From assembly GCA_029204225.1 (NCBI GenBank), contig CM055100.1, positions 34,030,645-34,094,644 of the forward strand: 64,000 nucleotides of DNA, written 5' to 3'. A program made the translations under genes and the position numbers. The stretch is from Diphasiastrum complanatum. Lineage: Eukaryota > Streptophyta > Lycopodiopsida > Lycopodiales > Lycopodiaceae. Positions 40,193 through 50,128 of the stretch are shown piece by piece (the first letter of the stretch is position 1; each line of letters opens with the position of its first letter). A model generated the notes under the pieces. The model was not told the origin of the DNA. It ran no database searches and saw only the letters and a program-made list of their open reading frames with translations.

Positions 40193-42751
40193 CCCCCCCT
40201 TAATGGCAATTTTATTCAAACTGACACCCAACAAAGTTCTGAACTTTTCAAACTTATCTTTACTAAGTGGTTTAGTAAAAATATCAGCTGTCTGGTCGTT
40301 GGTGTCGCAATAAACTAGCTCGATCTCCCCACTGTGCACTTTCTCTCGTATAAAATGCTGGTCCACCTCTATATGTTTTGTCCGTGCATGATAGACTGGA
40401 TTCCTTGCAAGCTGAATGCAGCTTTGGTTATCACAATGTAACAATGTTGGTCTTACTTGAGCAATCTGCATGTCCTCAAGTAGACGGCGTAACCAAATGG
40501 CTTCACAGGCGGACCTCGTAGTTGCCCTGTACTCAGCTTCGGTAGACGATAGAGCAATAATAGGCTGCTTCTTACTGCACCACGATATAGCCCCTGAACC
40601 TAGGCTGAAACAATAGCCTGTCGTCGATCTCCGATCGTCTCTATCACCTGCCCAATCAGAATCTGAATAGCCTTCCAGCTGAAGGTTCCCGTCATCCGTG
40701 TATCCAATCCCATAAGTCACTATCCCTCTCACATATCGTAGGATCCGCTTGGCTGCCTTCCAATGTGCTTCGGTAGGCTTACACATGTATTGACTTGCGA
40801 TTCCAACCGCATAAGCAATATCTGGCCTGGTGGTAGTAAGGTAAATCAGGCTGCCCACTAACTGACGATAGAGCGTCTCATCTGCAAATGCTGGACCATC
40901 ATCTTTTGATGGCTTGTTGCTTGCATCCATGGGTGTGCTGATTGGTTTGCTTTCTTGCATGTTAAACCTCTTCAATAATTTCTGTGCATACTTTGCCTGT
41001 GAGATAAAAAGACGACGCTTTCCTTTCCAAACTTCAACTCCTAGGCAATAGTGTAGCAAACCCAAATCTTTCATTTCAAACTCATTAGAAAGATTCTTCT
41101 TAACACAAGCAATAAGCTTCTTATTGCTTCCCGTGATGAGTAGATCATCCACATAGAGCACAACAACCACAAAGTCTTCTCCTTCCCTGAAGACATAAAG
41201 ATTGCAATCAGACTTACTCTTCTCAAACCCTTGCCTTGCAAAGTACTCATCAATTCGGCTATACCAAGCCCTTGGCGTCTGTTTGAGCCCATACAAGGCT
41301 TTCCTAAGCCTGCAAACCAGATTCTCCTTGCCTGTTATTTCAAATCTCTGCGGTTGTTCCATGTAAACCTCCTCCTGTAGGTGCCCATTAAGAAAGGCAC
41401 TCTTGACATCCATTTGATGGACATCCCAACCAAAATATGAGGCTATAGCCAAAACGGTCCTGATAGATGTCATTTTAGCAACAGGTGCGAATGTCTCATC
41501 ATAGTCTAGCCCCTCTTGCTGAGCATAGCCTTTCGCCACCAACCTTGCCTTGTACTTGTCCACTGTTCCATTGGCATGAAACTTGGTCTTATAGACCCAC
41601 TTGCAACCTATTGGTTGCTTCCCTTCTGGCAATGTAGTGAGCTCCCATGTGTCATTCTTGACAATGGAGTCGTACTCCTCCTGCATGGCATGTTGCCATA
41701 CCTTTTCTCTCACGGCTTCGTGAAAGAATTGTGGCTCATCTGCATTCAGAATAGTGGACATAAGAGAAAAGTTAGTCTCTTGTCTCTCATGAGACCTAAG
41801 AGATCTTCTGACACCCTGTTCACTGCTCTCTCCTTCTTCAATCATTTGACCTTCTTTGATTGTTTCCCAATACCACCTAGGTAGCTTCTTCCTAGCAGTA
41901 GGTGATGTGGATGGTGACCACGTATCCCATGGTACTGTTTTAGTCTTCCGTTTGTCCCCAACTTCTGCTTCTGGTACTTGGCCAAAAAGAGGTCTCGAAC
42001 TAGTAGGTTCGGTTTCCTGTTGTTGCTCCTGCACTTGAGGCTTACAGGACTCTTGACTAGGATCCTCATCCGTGGAATCAATCAAGGGTATGAACTTAGT
42101 AATTCCTTCCTTCTCCTGCTCCTGTATCTTGGGTGCATGCTCTTCATCAAAGATGACATCTCGACTTAGGATCTTCCTCCTATTTTCGAGATCATGTAGC
42201 ACATAAGCTTTCTCACCTTCACTATACCCAAGAAAGACACACTTTACGGATTTTGCATCAAGTTTCTTCCGCAAGTCCTTTGGTATATGTGCATATGCTG
42301 TACACCCAAATACTCGAAGGCTGCCCACCTTGGGCTTGTTGCCACTATATGCCTCTTCTGGCGTGATTCCTTCAACTGCTTTGGTTGGACTTCTATTCAA
42401 TAGAAAAACAGCAGTTGCTACCGCTTCTGCCCAAAAGGAATTTGGCAACCCCTTTGCCTTGAGCATGCTCCTCGCACACTCAACTATAGACCTGTTTTTC
42501 CGCTCAGCCACGCCGTTTTGCTGCGGTGTATGTGGAGCAGTAAACTGTCTCTTTATCCCACATGCTTTGCAAAGATCTTTGAACTCATCAGAAATATACT
42601 CACCACCCTTATCTGACCTGAGAGTCTTTAACCTCTTTCCTGTGTGGTTTTCCACCATAGCTTTCCACTGTTTGAAGTATTTGAACGCTTCAGATTTCAG
42701 TTTCAGAAAATAGACCCATACCTTCCAAGAGAAATCATCTACGAAGGTCAT
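40187..42751 (-). CDS. Copia A pol: integrase, RT and RNase H
   Basis: 854-codon uninterrupted frame. Integrase core residues: FVDDFSWKVWVYF at the start, LRSDKGGEYISDEF, and [10 protein letters not shown], the D-D-E set. The integrase C-terminal part has LRVFGCTAYAHIPKDLRKK. RT starts near NDTWELTTLPEGKQPIGCKW, with ARLVAKGYAQQEGLDYDETF and catalytic LYVDDLLITGS (YVDD at 41144-41155). RNase H: SDSDWAGDRDDRRSTTGYCF, SKKQPIIALSSTEAEY, ARTKHIEVDQHFIREK, TADIFTKPLSKDKF. The stop (TGA) lies in LTR bases 4-6, right after the polypurine tract. The frame is cut at its N-terminus by the inversion breakpoint (YYLMTFVDD), so it has no natural start here. Confidence 0.93.
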   Translation of the reverse strand: MTFVDDFSWKVWVYFLKLKSEAFKYFKQWKAMVENHTGKRLKTLRSDKGGEYISDEFKDLCKACGIKRQFTAPHTPQQNGVAERKNRSIVECARSMLKAKGLPNSFWAEAVATAVFLLNRSPTKAVEGITPEEAYSGNKPKVGSLRVFGCTAYAHIPKDLRKKLDAKSVKCVFLGYSEGEKAYVLHDLENRRKILSRDVIFDEEHAPKIQEQEKEGITKFIPLIDSTDEDPSQESCKPQVQEQQQETEPTSSRPLFGQVPEAEVGDKRKTKTVPWDTWSPSTSPTARKKLPRWYWETIKEGQMIEEGESSEQGVRRSLRSHERQETNFSLMSTILNADEPQFFHEAVREKVWQHAMQEEYDSIVKNDTWELTTLPEGKQPIGCKWVYKTKFHANGTVDKYKARLVAKGYAQQEGLDYDETFAPVAKMTSIRTVLAIASYFGWDVHQMDVKSAFLNGHLQEEVYMEQPQRFEITGKENLVCRLRKALYGLKQTPRAWYSRIDEYFARQGFEKSKSDCNLYVFREGEDFVVVVLYVDDLLITGSNKKLIACVKKNLSNEFEMKDLGLLHYCLGVEVWKGKRRLFISQAKYAQKLLKRFNMQESKPISTPMDASNKPSKDDGPAFADETLYRQLVGSLIYLTTTRPDIAYAVGIASQYMCKPTEAHWKAAKRILRYVRGIVTYGIGYTDDGNLQLEGYSDSDWAGDRDDRRSTTGYCFSLGSGAISWCSKKQPIIALSSTEAEYRATTRSACEAIWLRRLLEDMQIAQVRPTLLHCDNQSCIQLARNPVYHARTKHIEVDQHFIREKVHSGEIELVYCDTNDQTADIFTKPLSKDKFEKFRTLLGVSLNKIAIKGGC

Positions 42752-42759
42752 GAGATAGT

Positions 42760-43115
42760 ATTAGTTAAGTTGTACATAACTCATGGGGCATGTTTTAATT
42801 AAATGCATGACCCCCCCTTTTGTTAAGTTATGTAAATTAGTGCAAGTGGCCCACTTGGCCAAGTAGCTCACTCCCATGGTTGACACCTAGACTTTCCATG
42901 CATGTAAAGGAGGTGCTTGCCTCACAAGGGATTTGGAGGACCCACGCCCTTCTCTCTCTCTAGCAATTCATTTCTTCTTGAGACTTTTGAGTTTGTGAGA
43001 TGCTCATGCAATTCTCCTTGTGTGTGATATTTCCATAGCCAAGTTTTCTCAAGCTTTTATAGTTGATCTAGCATCTGAGTTAAGATACTCCATAGTTAGG
43101 TCTTGTAAATCTTCA
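42760..43115 (+). repeat. 5' LTR of Copia A, inverted part (LTR bases 41-396)
   Basis: Matches LTR bases 41-396 of the 3' LTR with 5 substitutions, in the opposite orientation to the element ends. Directly abuts integrase at 42759. Confidence 0.92.
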
Positions 43116-43127
43116 TGGTATCAGAGC
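43116..43127 (+). other. Primer-binding site of Copia A
   Basis: TGGTATCAGAGC, the canonical initiator tRNA-Met complement, immediately after the LTR end CTTCA. Confidence 0.95.
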
Positions 43128-43584
43128 AGGTTGTCTAGCCTGTGAGTCTGAGAGTGAGAGAAACTTCAGTGCTTAGATTCTTGAGAAGATTCTTATCTTC
43201 TACAAGCACCTCAATTTTGAAAGAGGGAGCATTTGATCTACAGGTGTCAGATCAGGTGGAGTCTTGCACTGTTGGAGAGCTATTGGCAAGGGGAGTGGGA
43301 TGATCCAAAAACTTTCTAAATCTGGCTAAGTTTTGGAGAGTCTTTCTGGAGGAGCTTACACAAAAGTAGGGCGCACTTTCTGTAGGGGCTTCTGGTTTCT
43401 GTTCCAGTGGAGCCTAGTGCTTGTGCTAGTGAGGCCACACCAAGTGGCAAAGACAAAAGCAGGAGCTGAAGGGTTGCCTTGAAGTGGCTACATACCCTAG
43501 TTTGGGGTTAAACCCTTGTTGCTGGAAGCTGTTCTTTTCTGATCTCTTTCAAGTTGAGCTTCTGTTTTAAGCACAGATTTTAAC
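43128..43584 (+). other. Copia A untranslated leader
   Basis: 457 bases between primer site and gag start, no coding frame. Packaging and dimerisation signals would be expected here, but none can be identified by eye. Confidence 0.6.
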
Positions 43585-44877
43585 ATGGCAAGTCTTGGGG
43601 AGAGTTTGCTGGGTGAATCTAGCAAACTAGATGGCACAAACTACCGAGTGTGGAAGTTCAAGATAGCCAATATCTTGATGGATAAGAATTGTTGGGAGGT
43701 CATGACAGGTACAGAACCTGTACCAACATCTGATCCTGAATTGAAGGACTACATGAACAGGAGACATAAAGCTCATAGGATAATCAATCTTTCTGTCAAG
43801 GACAATATTATTCCTCACATTTGCAATGCAAGGGATGCAGCTGATGCTTGGACAATTCTGAAGTCTATGTTTGAAACAGTGGATTCAGCCAAGCTGGTGT
43901 ATTTGCAAAACAGGTTACATACTCTCAAGATGGAAGCAGGTGCAACAATTGGTGATCATATTACAAAGGTCAAGGGCCTATTGGATCAGCTTGCTTCAGT
44001 TGGAGAGAAAGTAAGTGACAGGAGTATTGTTCCCATAGTCTTGAACAGCTTGTCATTCAACTATCAAGACTATGTGATGTCCCTTTCTGCTAGGGAGAAA
44101 CTCCCAACCTTTGGGGAATTATGTGGTCTTCTTTTACAGGAGGAGATGAGAAGGAAGAATCTTTCTGAAAGGGAAGATAATCCAGAGCTTGCATTTGCTT
44201 CTAAGAAGAAGCAAAACTTTCAGAAGAAAGGCAAAGGCAAAAAGAAGAACTCAAAGCAAAGCTTGGAGCAGCAGGTGTCCAAGTTACAGGTTGGAGAGGA
44301 GTCAAGCACCAATTCCTCATCTACACCCAAGAGGAAGGGCAACTGCAACTATTGTGGTAAGTATGGGCATTTTGCTTTTGAATGCAGGAAGAAGCAAAGT
44401 GATCAGAAGAAGGGAAAGAACCAGCAGAGTCACTTTGTTGACAAAGTTGCAGAGGAGGAGCAATCTGGTGTGCTTGAGCTATTCACCGCAGCCCTATCAT
44501 CTGAATCCACATTTGGTGGATGGTACATTGATTCTGGAGCCTCAAAGCACATGACACCTCATAGAGATTGGTTCAGCACCTATGAGGAGACAGAAGATAG
44601 CCAGCATGTTTGCCTTGGAGATAATTCTACACGTATGGTGAGGGGCAAAGGTACAGTTGCAATACAGCTATCATCAGGTGAGGTGAAGGAAATTAAAAGT
44701 GTGTTGCATGTACCAGGGTTGGCTAAGAACTTGTTATCTGTTGGTGCCATTACCAAACAGAACATGGTGGTAGAGTTTAATGATTCTAAATGTTTGGTAA
44801 AAGACAAAGAGAAGAACTTCAAAGTGGTAGCCAAGGGAATGCAAGAAGGAGGTCTTTACAAGCTTTTTCCTACGTAG
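43585..44877 (+). CDS. Copia A gag and protease
   Basis: 430 codons from ATG 43585. Gag begins MASLGESLLGESSKLDGTNY, with RVWKFKIANILMDKNCWEVM and LVYLQNRLHTLKMEAG (UBN2-type core). The zinc knuckle is CNYCGKYGHFAFEC. The protease is YIDSGASKHMTPH. It ends in TAG TAG after KLFPT; the next domain resumes in the other frame within a few bases (RSSKVTASV..), so either a one-base mutation or a frameshift site separates gag-protease from pol. Copia elements usually use a single frame. Confidence 0.92.
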   Translation: MASLGESLLGESSKLDGTNYRVWKFKIANILMDKNCWEVMTGTEPVPTSDPELKDYMNRRHKAHRIINLSVKDNIIPHICNARDAADAWTILKSMFETVDSAKLVYLQNRLHTLKMEAGATIGDHITKVKGLLDQLASVGEKVSDRSIVPIVLNSLSFNYQDYVMSLSAREKLPTFGELCGLLLQEEMRRKNLSEREDNPELAFASKKKQNFQKKGKGKKKNSKQSLEQQVSKLQVGEESSTNSSSTPKRKGNCNYCGKYGHFAFECRKKQSDQKKGKNQQSHFVDKVAEEEQSGVLELFTAALSSESTFGGWYIDSGASKHMTPHRDWFSTYEETEDSQHVCLGDNSTRMVRGKGTVAIQLSSGEVKEIKSVLHVPGLAKNLLSVGAITKQNMVVEFNDSKCLVKDKEKNFKVVAKGMQEGGLYKLFPT

Positions 44878-45173
44878 TAGTAAAGTAACAGCCAGTGTAA
44901 GCCCTAGCCAAGAGGCCTTGTCTGCAAGAGATACTAATCGGGACAAGCTTTGGCATGAGAGATATGGTCATTTGAGTTACAAAAGTTTGCAAGTTTTGAA
45001 CAGGCACAAAATGGTAGTAGATCTTCCTAGCATTAAGTCTTCTTCAGATTCATGTGAGGCTTGTGCATTAGGGAAGCAACAGAGGAAAAAGTTTCCAAAG
45101 GAGAAAACTACCAGGGCCAAGGGCATTCTTGAACTTGTGCATTCAGATTTATGTGGTCCCATACAGGTCAAAT
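44878..45173 (+). CDS. Copia A pre-integrase finger, truncated by inversion
   Basis: Frame 44873-45173 continues from gag with a +1 shift: KLWHERYGHLSYKSLQVL, DSCEACALGKQQRKKFP, LVHSDLCGPIQVKSKGG, giving the H-H-C-C finger. It stops at KSKGG where the sequence runs, through CAAAAGGGGGGG, into inverted LTR. The missing continuation is the start of the frame at 42751 on the minus strand. Confidence 0.88.
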
Positions 45174-45276
45174 CAAAAGGGGGGGTCATGCATTTAATTA
45201 AAACATGCCCCATGAGTTATGTACAACTTAACTAATGCTTAGCCAAAAGGGGTAAAATAGGCATTACTCTTCAACA
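45174..45276 (-). repeat. 5' LTR of Copia A, outer part (LTR bases 1-103)
   Basis: Identical by eye to the first 103 bases of the 3' LTR; ends TGTTGA at 45276, followed by target duplication TCTAT. Confidence 0.92.
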
Positions 45277-46100
45277 TCTATCCCCTGTTCTTCGTAGAAT
45301 CTTGAGAATTCTGTGCTTTTGTATCCACCCCCGTTGTCAGATCTAAGGATCTGTATCTTTTTCGAGGTGTGTCGCTTTGCAAATGCCATGAACTTCTTGA
45401 AGGAATCAAACACTTCGGATTTCTTCTTCAAGTAGTCGATCGTGGTCACCCGGCTGTGATCATCTATGAACGTCAGAAAGTATCTCGAACCCGAGAGCGA
45501 ATCACCAAGATTAGTCATAAACTGACCGAGAGAGCTCACTACAAAAGCTATGTCTGGCCTGGTATAGATCATGGCGTACATAAGAGATCCAATAATAGAA
45601 TGGTAAGGATATTCACGCATCTGCTGCTTCTCATGAATTGTTTGGGGACATTGGTCCTTTGAAAATTTGAGACTTGGTTCCATTGGTGAGAGAGCCAACT
45701 TGCAATTAATCAGATTATATCTGACTAACATGTTGTAGATGTACCTCTGTTATATAATGTAAGCTAACTTCTGTTTTCTATCTCTGTGGATTTGTATACC
45801 AAGATAGAAATGAGCTTTGCCTAGATCGGTCATGTCGAATTCGGAAGATAACATTGTCTTGGCCTCTTTTATCAGATCGGTACTGTTGCTGAAAAGCAAT
45901 GTATTATCCACGTATAAAGTGATAATGATAAAAGACTGTTGTACTGCTTTGAAGTAAATGTTTGAATCTGAAAAACTAGGTGTGTAGCCGTGACCAATAA
46001 GGAACGTATTGATCATTTGAAATCATGTTCGAACAGATTGCTTCAAACTAGAAAGTGCCTTATGGAGTTTACACACATGATTGTGTTTAACCTCGATAAT
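45277..46100 (-). pseudogene. Copia mosaic: RT fragment fused to integrase
   Basis: Minus strand read 46100 to 45277. First comes RT: KLHKALSSLKQS, then LYVDNTLLFS (YVDN at 45903-45914 in place of YVDD), SSEFDMTDLGKAHFYLGIQI, and YHSIIGSLMYAMIYTRPDIA. After QFMTN it changes directly, in frame, to integrase text LSGSRYFLTFIDDHSR, RSDNGGGYKSTEF and EEQGI. In Copia the integrase precedes RT, so this order shows a rearrangement. The integrase continues at 39796 beyond the Copia A insertion. Confidence 0.8.
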
Positions 46101-46260
46101 ATAACCTTCGGGTAGCAGGTAAATCGACAATTATCCATGTCTGGTTCTTGATATCTAGCAAAAATTACTTGCTAAAGATTTTTGATAGGCGTAGTCATGC
46201 ATTGGAAGTAGGAAGTTTCCGCATTCTATTACTCACCTATTTCCGACATGGTATCAGAGC
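46101..46260 (+). repeat. LTR remnant and primer site of a plus-strand Copia relic
   Basis: TTTCCGACA followed by TGGTATCAGAGC at 46246-46257 marks an LTR end and primer site. Only about 140 bp of LTR remains before the mosaic. Confidence 0.65.
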
Positions 46261-46720
46261 GTTGATTCTTCTTCAGAGCCTAATACTATTTCAATATCAG
46301 AGCAAAAAACTCTAATACTTGATATCTTTTGTGATATCAAATTGATATCATATTCTTCAGTTCTTTTCATCCTTTCAAAATCAGAGAATAGATTTATTGT
46401 TGTTGGCATCACTACATCTTAGCCTCATCGATACAATCAACAGACTAAGTAAAGCCAGTCTTATCGCAGACAAGCTAAATGGATCCAATTATCATTTGTG
46501 AAAATTTAAGAAGAAGACCTTGCTAATCACCAACAAGTTGTGGGATGTTGTTACAGGTATCGAAGTGAAACCTGAAGACGACACAGAAGACTCAAAATGG
46601 AAATCGAAGGATGGTAAAGCTTTTGCGCTTTCTCAGAGTGATTCTGATATGCATGAGGGATTTACAATCGATTTGAGTGGTCATATGCATGTGCTCTGAC
46701 AGTTGGGTCACAAATCAGTG
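46261..46720 (+). pseudogene. Degenerate Copia gag start
   Basis: Translates, with a stop in place of W, to SLIADKLNGSNYHL.KFKKK and TNKLWDVVTGIEVKPEDD, the gag N-terminus of a Copia element. Beyond about 46650 the frame dissolves. Confidence 0.6.
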
Positions 46721-48509
46721 TTAATGGTTGACAAATTTCGTGAAACTGATGTTTACATAAAAAATTTCGTAATGGCGTTTGTGACTGATGTAGTGTGCTT
46801 TGCATGCCAGTTTGACATTGGGTTAGTAACATTAGGAATCGAACAATGTTTCGATTTTTTCGATTTTGATTGCCTTTAACACTAACAATAGTTTCGTCAG
46901 AATTTTCAAATTACATAAAATAAGGCAAAATTTGAGTTTTTCGAAAAAAATCAAAATTTTGGTCATTTTTTTTTGTTATCTATGGAATCAGTTTAGATTA
47001 GTGAATTGATTGTTTTCACTAAGTCTAAATTATTTCTTGGTGATAGATAAGCTAAAATTGACAGAAGGAACCGCAATGAATTGCCAACAATTTTTACTGT
47101 GCTGTCATTTTTTAACTTTGGAGTTCGTAAATAATTGCAAAATACCAATTATTAATATTCTGGATAGAATTTATTTAGTTGAATGCATAACTGATATCTT
47201 TGTGACCACTGAGTTATCCGCAGTTTTGGATGTCAATTGTGAGGTTAGAAGTAAAATCTGATATGTGGATTACATTGGATCTATTAGTTGACAAAAGCTT
47301 GTCCCTAGATTTGATGCATCAGTAGGGGTTTGAAGCTTATCATTAACCAGAAAATCAGAATGTAATATTGAACCATGTTAATTCTTCTGTCCAAGTCATA
47401 TAATCAGATGTGGATTTTGGGTATCCATCTGATAGGCATGCCAGTCATCCAAATAAAAAAGATTCTCCAATGTTTGAGAACAAGAGATAATTTCCTATAG
47501 TGATTGTAGGACAGCTAGATGATCAATGGATCTCTAGAATATCAGATAAGGCGGTTAAGGGTTTTCTAGAAGAAAAAGCTAATGGTATGGGACATCAGTA
47601 ATTTTGGAAAGGAAATTCTAGGACTGTAAAGATCTGATTTAGTACCTAGTCGCGATATGGGAAAGAAAATCGATCAAATGTGGGGTATTTTGGAAAATTT
47701 TGAGGTTTAATCTAGATCCTAATGTGGTATCTCATTATTTACAAAATCAGAGACCCTCAAATCTATTTCTCGCTTTACTTCTTAGTAATCTCTCAAATAT
47801 AGGATATCGGTCTGATTTATATGATTCTTTCCAAAATGAATTTATTCTTCCGAAAGACTGTTATGTCATATAAATTACTACTTGTGTGAATAGACTTGGA
47901 ATTCAGATAAATTCTAAGGTTAAAATGTTTCAATTTCTTAAACCATGGAATATCTTTGTTGCATAAATGGATTTCAAAGGAATAGTAGTTTCTATCACTT
48001 ACAGTGAAAATATTTGAAGGAGAAGTCTTGTGTGTAATAGGGTGAATCCCTTAGTGGAAGCACTTACTACTGACTTTTCTCGGATTTAGATATTTTCATA
48101 TATCATCTTTCCAGTTAACTATTATGGAAATTTATAATTTCTTTAGAAGGAGAGGTGAAGTGGTGGGATAAAATTCCATCTGGGAATCTGTTGGTTGCAT
48201 AGCTTTCGGAAGAGAACCAACTAGGGTATAGAAATGAGATTGAATCTGAAAGAAATTTCGGATAGATTCAGAGGAAGATGCCTAATTGGAACTTTTCGAA
48301 TATGAGAAATTCTCTAGGGTTTGTGTGGACAATCTGGAATTGGAACTGGTTTGGAATTTGAATCATTATCTATTAGTAGTACAATAAACAAAAGTTTACT
48401 AATTCCATTTTGATTGGAATAGGAGTAAGTTTGATCAGAATTTAAGTCTAAGAGTTCTATATTGGATCAACCTAATCTTAGTTTAAGTACTAGGATTAGA
48501 GAGGGGTTA
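46721..48509. other. AT-rich non-coding sequence
   Basis: No domain in any frame. It continues on the far side of the element at 48515-53389, so both halves were one stretch before that insertion. Probably the interior of a decayed LTR element. Confidence 0.35.
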
Positions 48510-48514
48510 ATCAG
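48510..48514. other. Target-site duplication of Copia F, left
   Basis: ATCAG, repeated at 53390-53394. Confidence 0.92.
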
Positions 48515-49378
48515 TGTTAAAAATTGTAAAACATATCTATCATCTATTGTTAATGTTTGGGGGATCCTACCCATGTAAATATTTTGTACATATCCAAGGT
48601 ATGTGAATTGAGCACATATCCTTGTAGAATAGGGCGAGTCTGGGTTAGGTAGATCAAATTCCAGTGACATGCATAAAGTCTAGTTGGTCTAGTATGATAT
48701 GCAATAATGTTGACAATGTCTAGTTTGACATGCATATAGAGATTCACATGGAATTGGTCAATTATGACCTTGTAGAAACTCGAGCCACAATAAATGCATA
48801 ATGTCCTAAGTTTCCATAGTGACATGCAAAGCATGCAATGACTGTAATGGACACATGCATGTAGATTTGTACATGGCTAGTTGAGAAATTGCCATTTGGA
48901 GAAAGTAGGTAGAAGTTAGGTGCCTATGCATGCTAGCAGTTAGGTGTCAAGTTAATAGCTGTTTGCACTTGAATAGGTGTAGGATGTGCATTGAATGCAA
49001 GGAGTACTACAAATTTTGGCTCTCCGATATATGTACATGTCATTCTCATTCACAAAGTAATGAAGAACCAAAGTTTTGTAGCTATCTCATGCTTGGTTGG
49101 ATCTAAACTATTTTTTTTGTTCTCTCTCTAGCTCTCTCTCTCTCTAACTCGTGTTGAGGCTAATGCTTATACATTGTAATCTTGCACTTTTAATCATTCT
49201 TTGATTCATTGCTATCATAGTCTATTGATTAGCATGCTAGATTGTGAATTAGCCATATCTTCTGAATTAGATCTTGTTGAACAATCTAGAATCAGGGCTG
49301 TGCCAATCACAAAGCTTAATCAAGATCAGTCACTCTTGTGGACATTCCCCACACGTGTGAATTCTGGAATTTTCAACA
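48515..49378 (+). repeat. 5' LTR of Copia F (864 bp)
   Basis: TGTTAAAAATTG to TTTTCAACA. Contains TCTCTCTAGCTCTCTCTCTC and AT-rich promoter-like sequence near 49020-49100. Confidence 0.92.
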
Positions 49379-49391
49379 TGGTATCAGAGCC
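49379..49391 (+). other. Primer-binding site of Copia F
   Basis: TGGTATCAGAGCC, perfect iMet-type site adjoining the LTR. Confidence 0.95.
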
Positions 49392-50128
49392 TTATTAAGC
49401 CTGATAGTACAAGAAATTGAGAGATAAACAAGCAAAAAAGTAGTTTTTCACTTTTTCTAACATTTCTCTGAAGTGTAATTGGATCAAATCGGACCTAAAC
49501 TGGATTTTCAGACCTGAATTGACGTAGTATGGAATTCTGGAATTCCGCACGTGTGAAAATCAGAGATTTTCAGTCCCTTTGTTTTCCTTGCTCATAGATT
49601 CAAAGATAGCAGTGTTATAACTTGATGGAAATTTATGATCTGTACTTTCGATAGAAATCGAAACCAAATCAATCTGAAGTGTCTAGCAAGAGTTATAAGT
49701 TCTTAAAGAGGATTAGGATATGTCCAAAATCCGAGTGACAACATTTTGAATTGAATCAATTTTTACTTTGTTCTAAATTCATGGTTTTGAGCATCCTAAA
49801 CAAGAAACTAAAGATCAAGACTGAGTTTGAAGTAATTGAACACCCTTTGAGCCTTCTGAGTGTCAATAGTGTTTTCTTTTGTTGCATTTCACACGTGCCA
49901 AATGTAGGATTCAAACTAACCAAATTGTCTCAATTCACTTTGTGTATCTGATCTAGTTAGCTTGTCTTGTGGAATATTTGAGATCTGTCTCAAATACAGT
50001 TGCATGTGTTTCACATAGGAAGGTAGTACTTTTTTGAAAATACCTATAGTGAAAGAAAGCAGAAACTCTAAGTCAGATAGGAACAAGCTCAAATATATTG
50101 CAGTCCAATTACAAGAGTCTTCACATTC

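Larger units (their letters stand above)
39797..45276 (-). mobile_element. Copia A element carrying an internal inversion
   Basis: 5480 bp flanked by TCTAT duplications. It is bounded by an intact 3' LTR (39797-40192) and by the first 103 bp of the 5' LTR (45174-45276), both minus. Pol (40187-42751) is minus. Between 42760 and 45173, the rest of the 5' LTR, primer site, gag and protease lie on the plus strand. Turning that ~2.4-kb segment round restores the order LTR, gag, protease, integrase, RT, RNase H, LTR. LTR bases 41-103 are present twice, as inverted copies at 42760-42822 and 45174-45236. LTRs differ at 5 of 356 bases by eye, so insertion is fairly recent. Confidence 0.92.
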
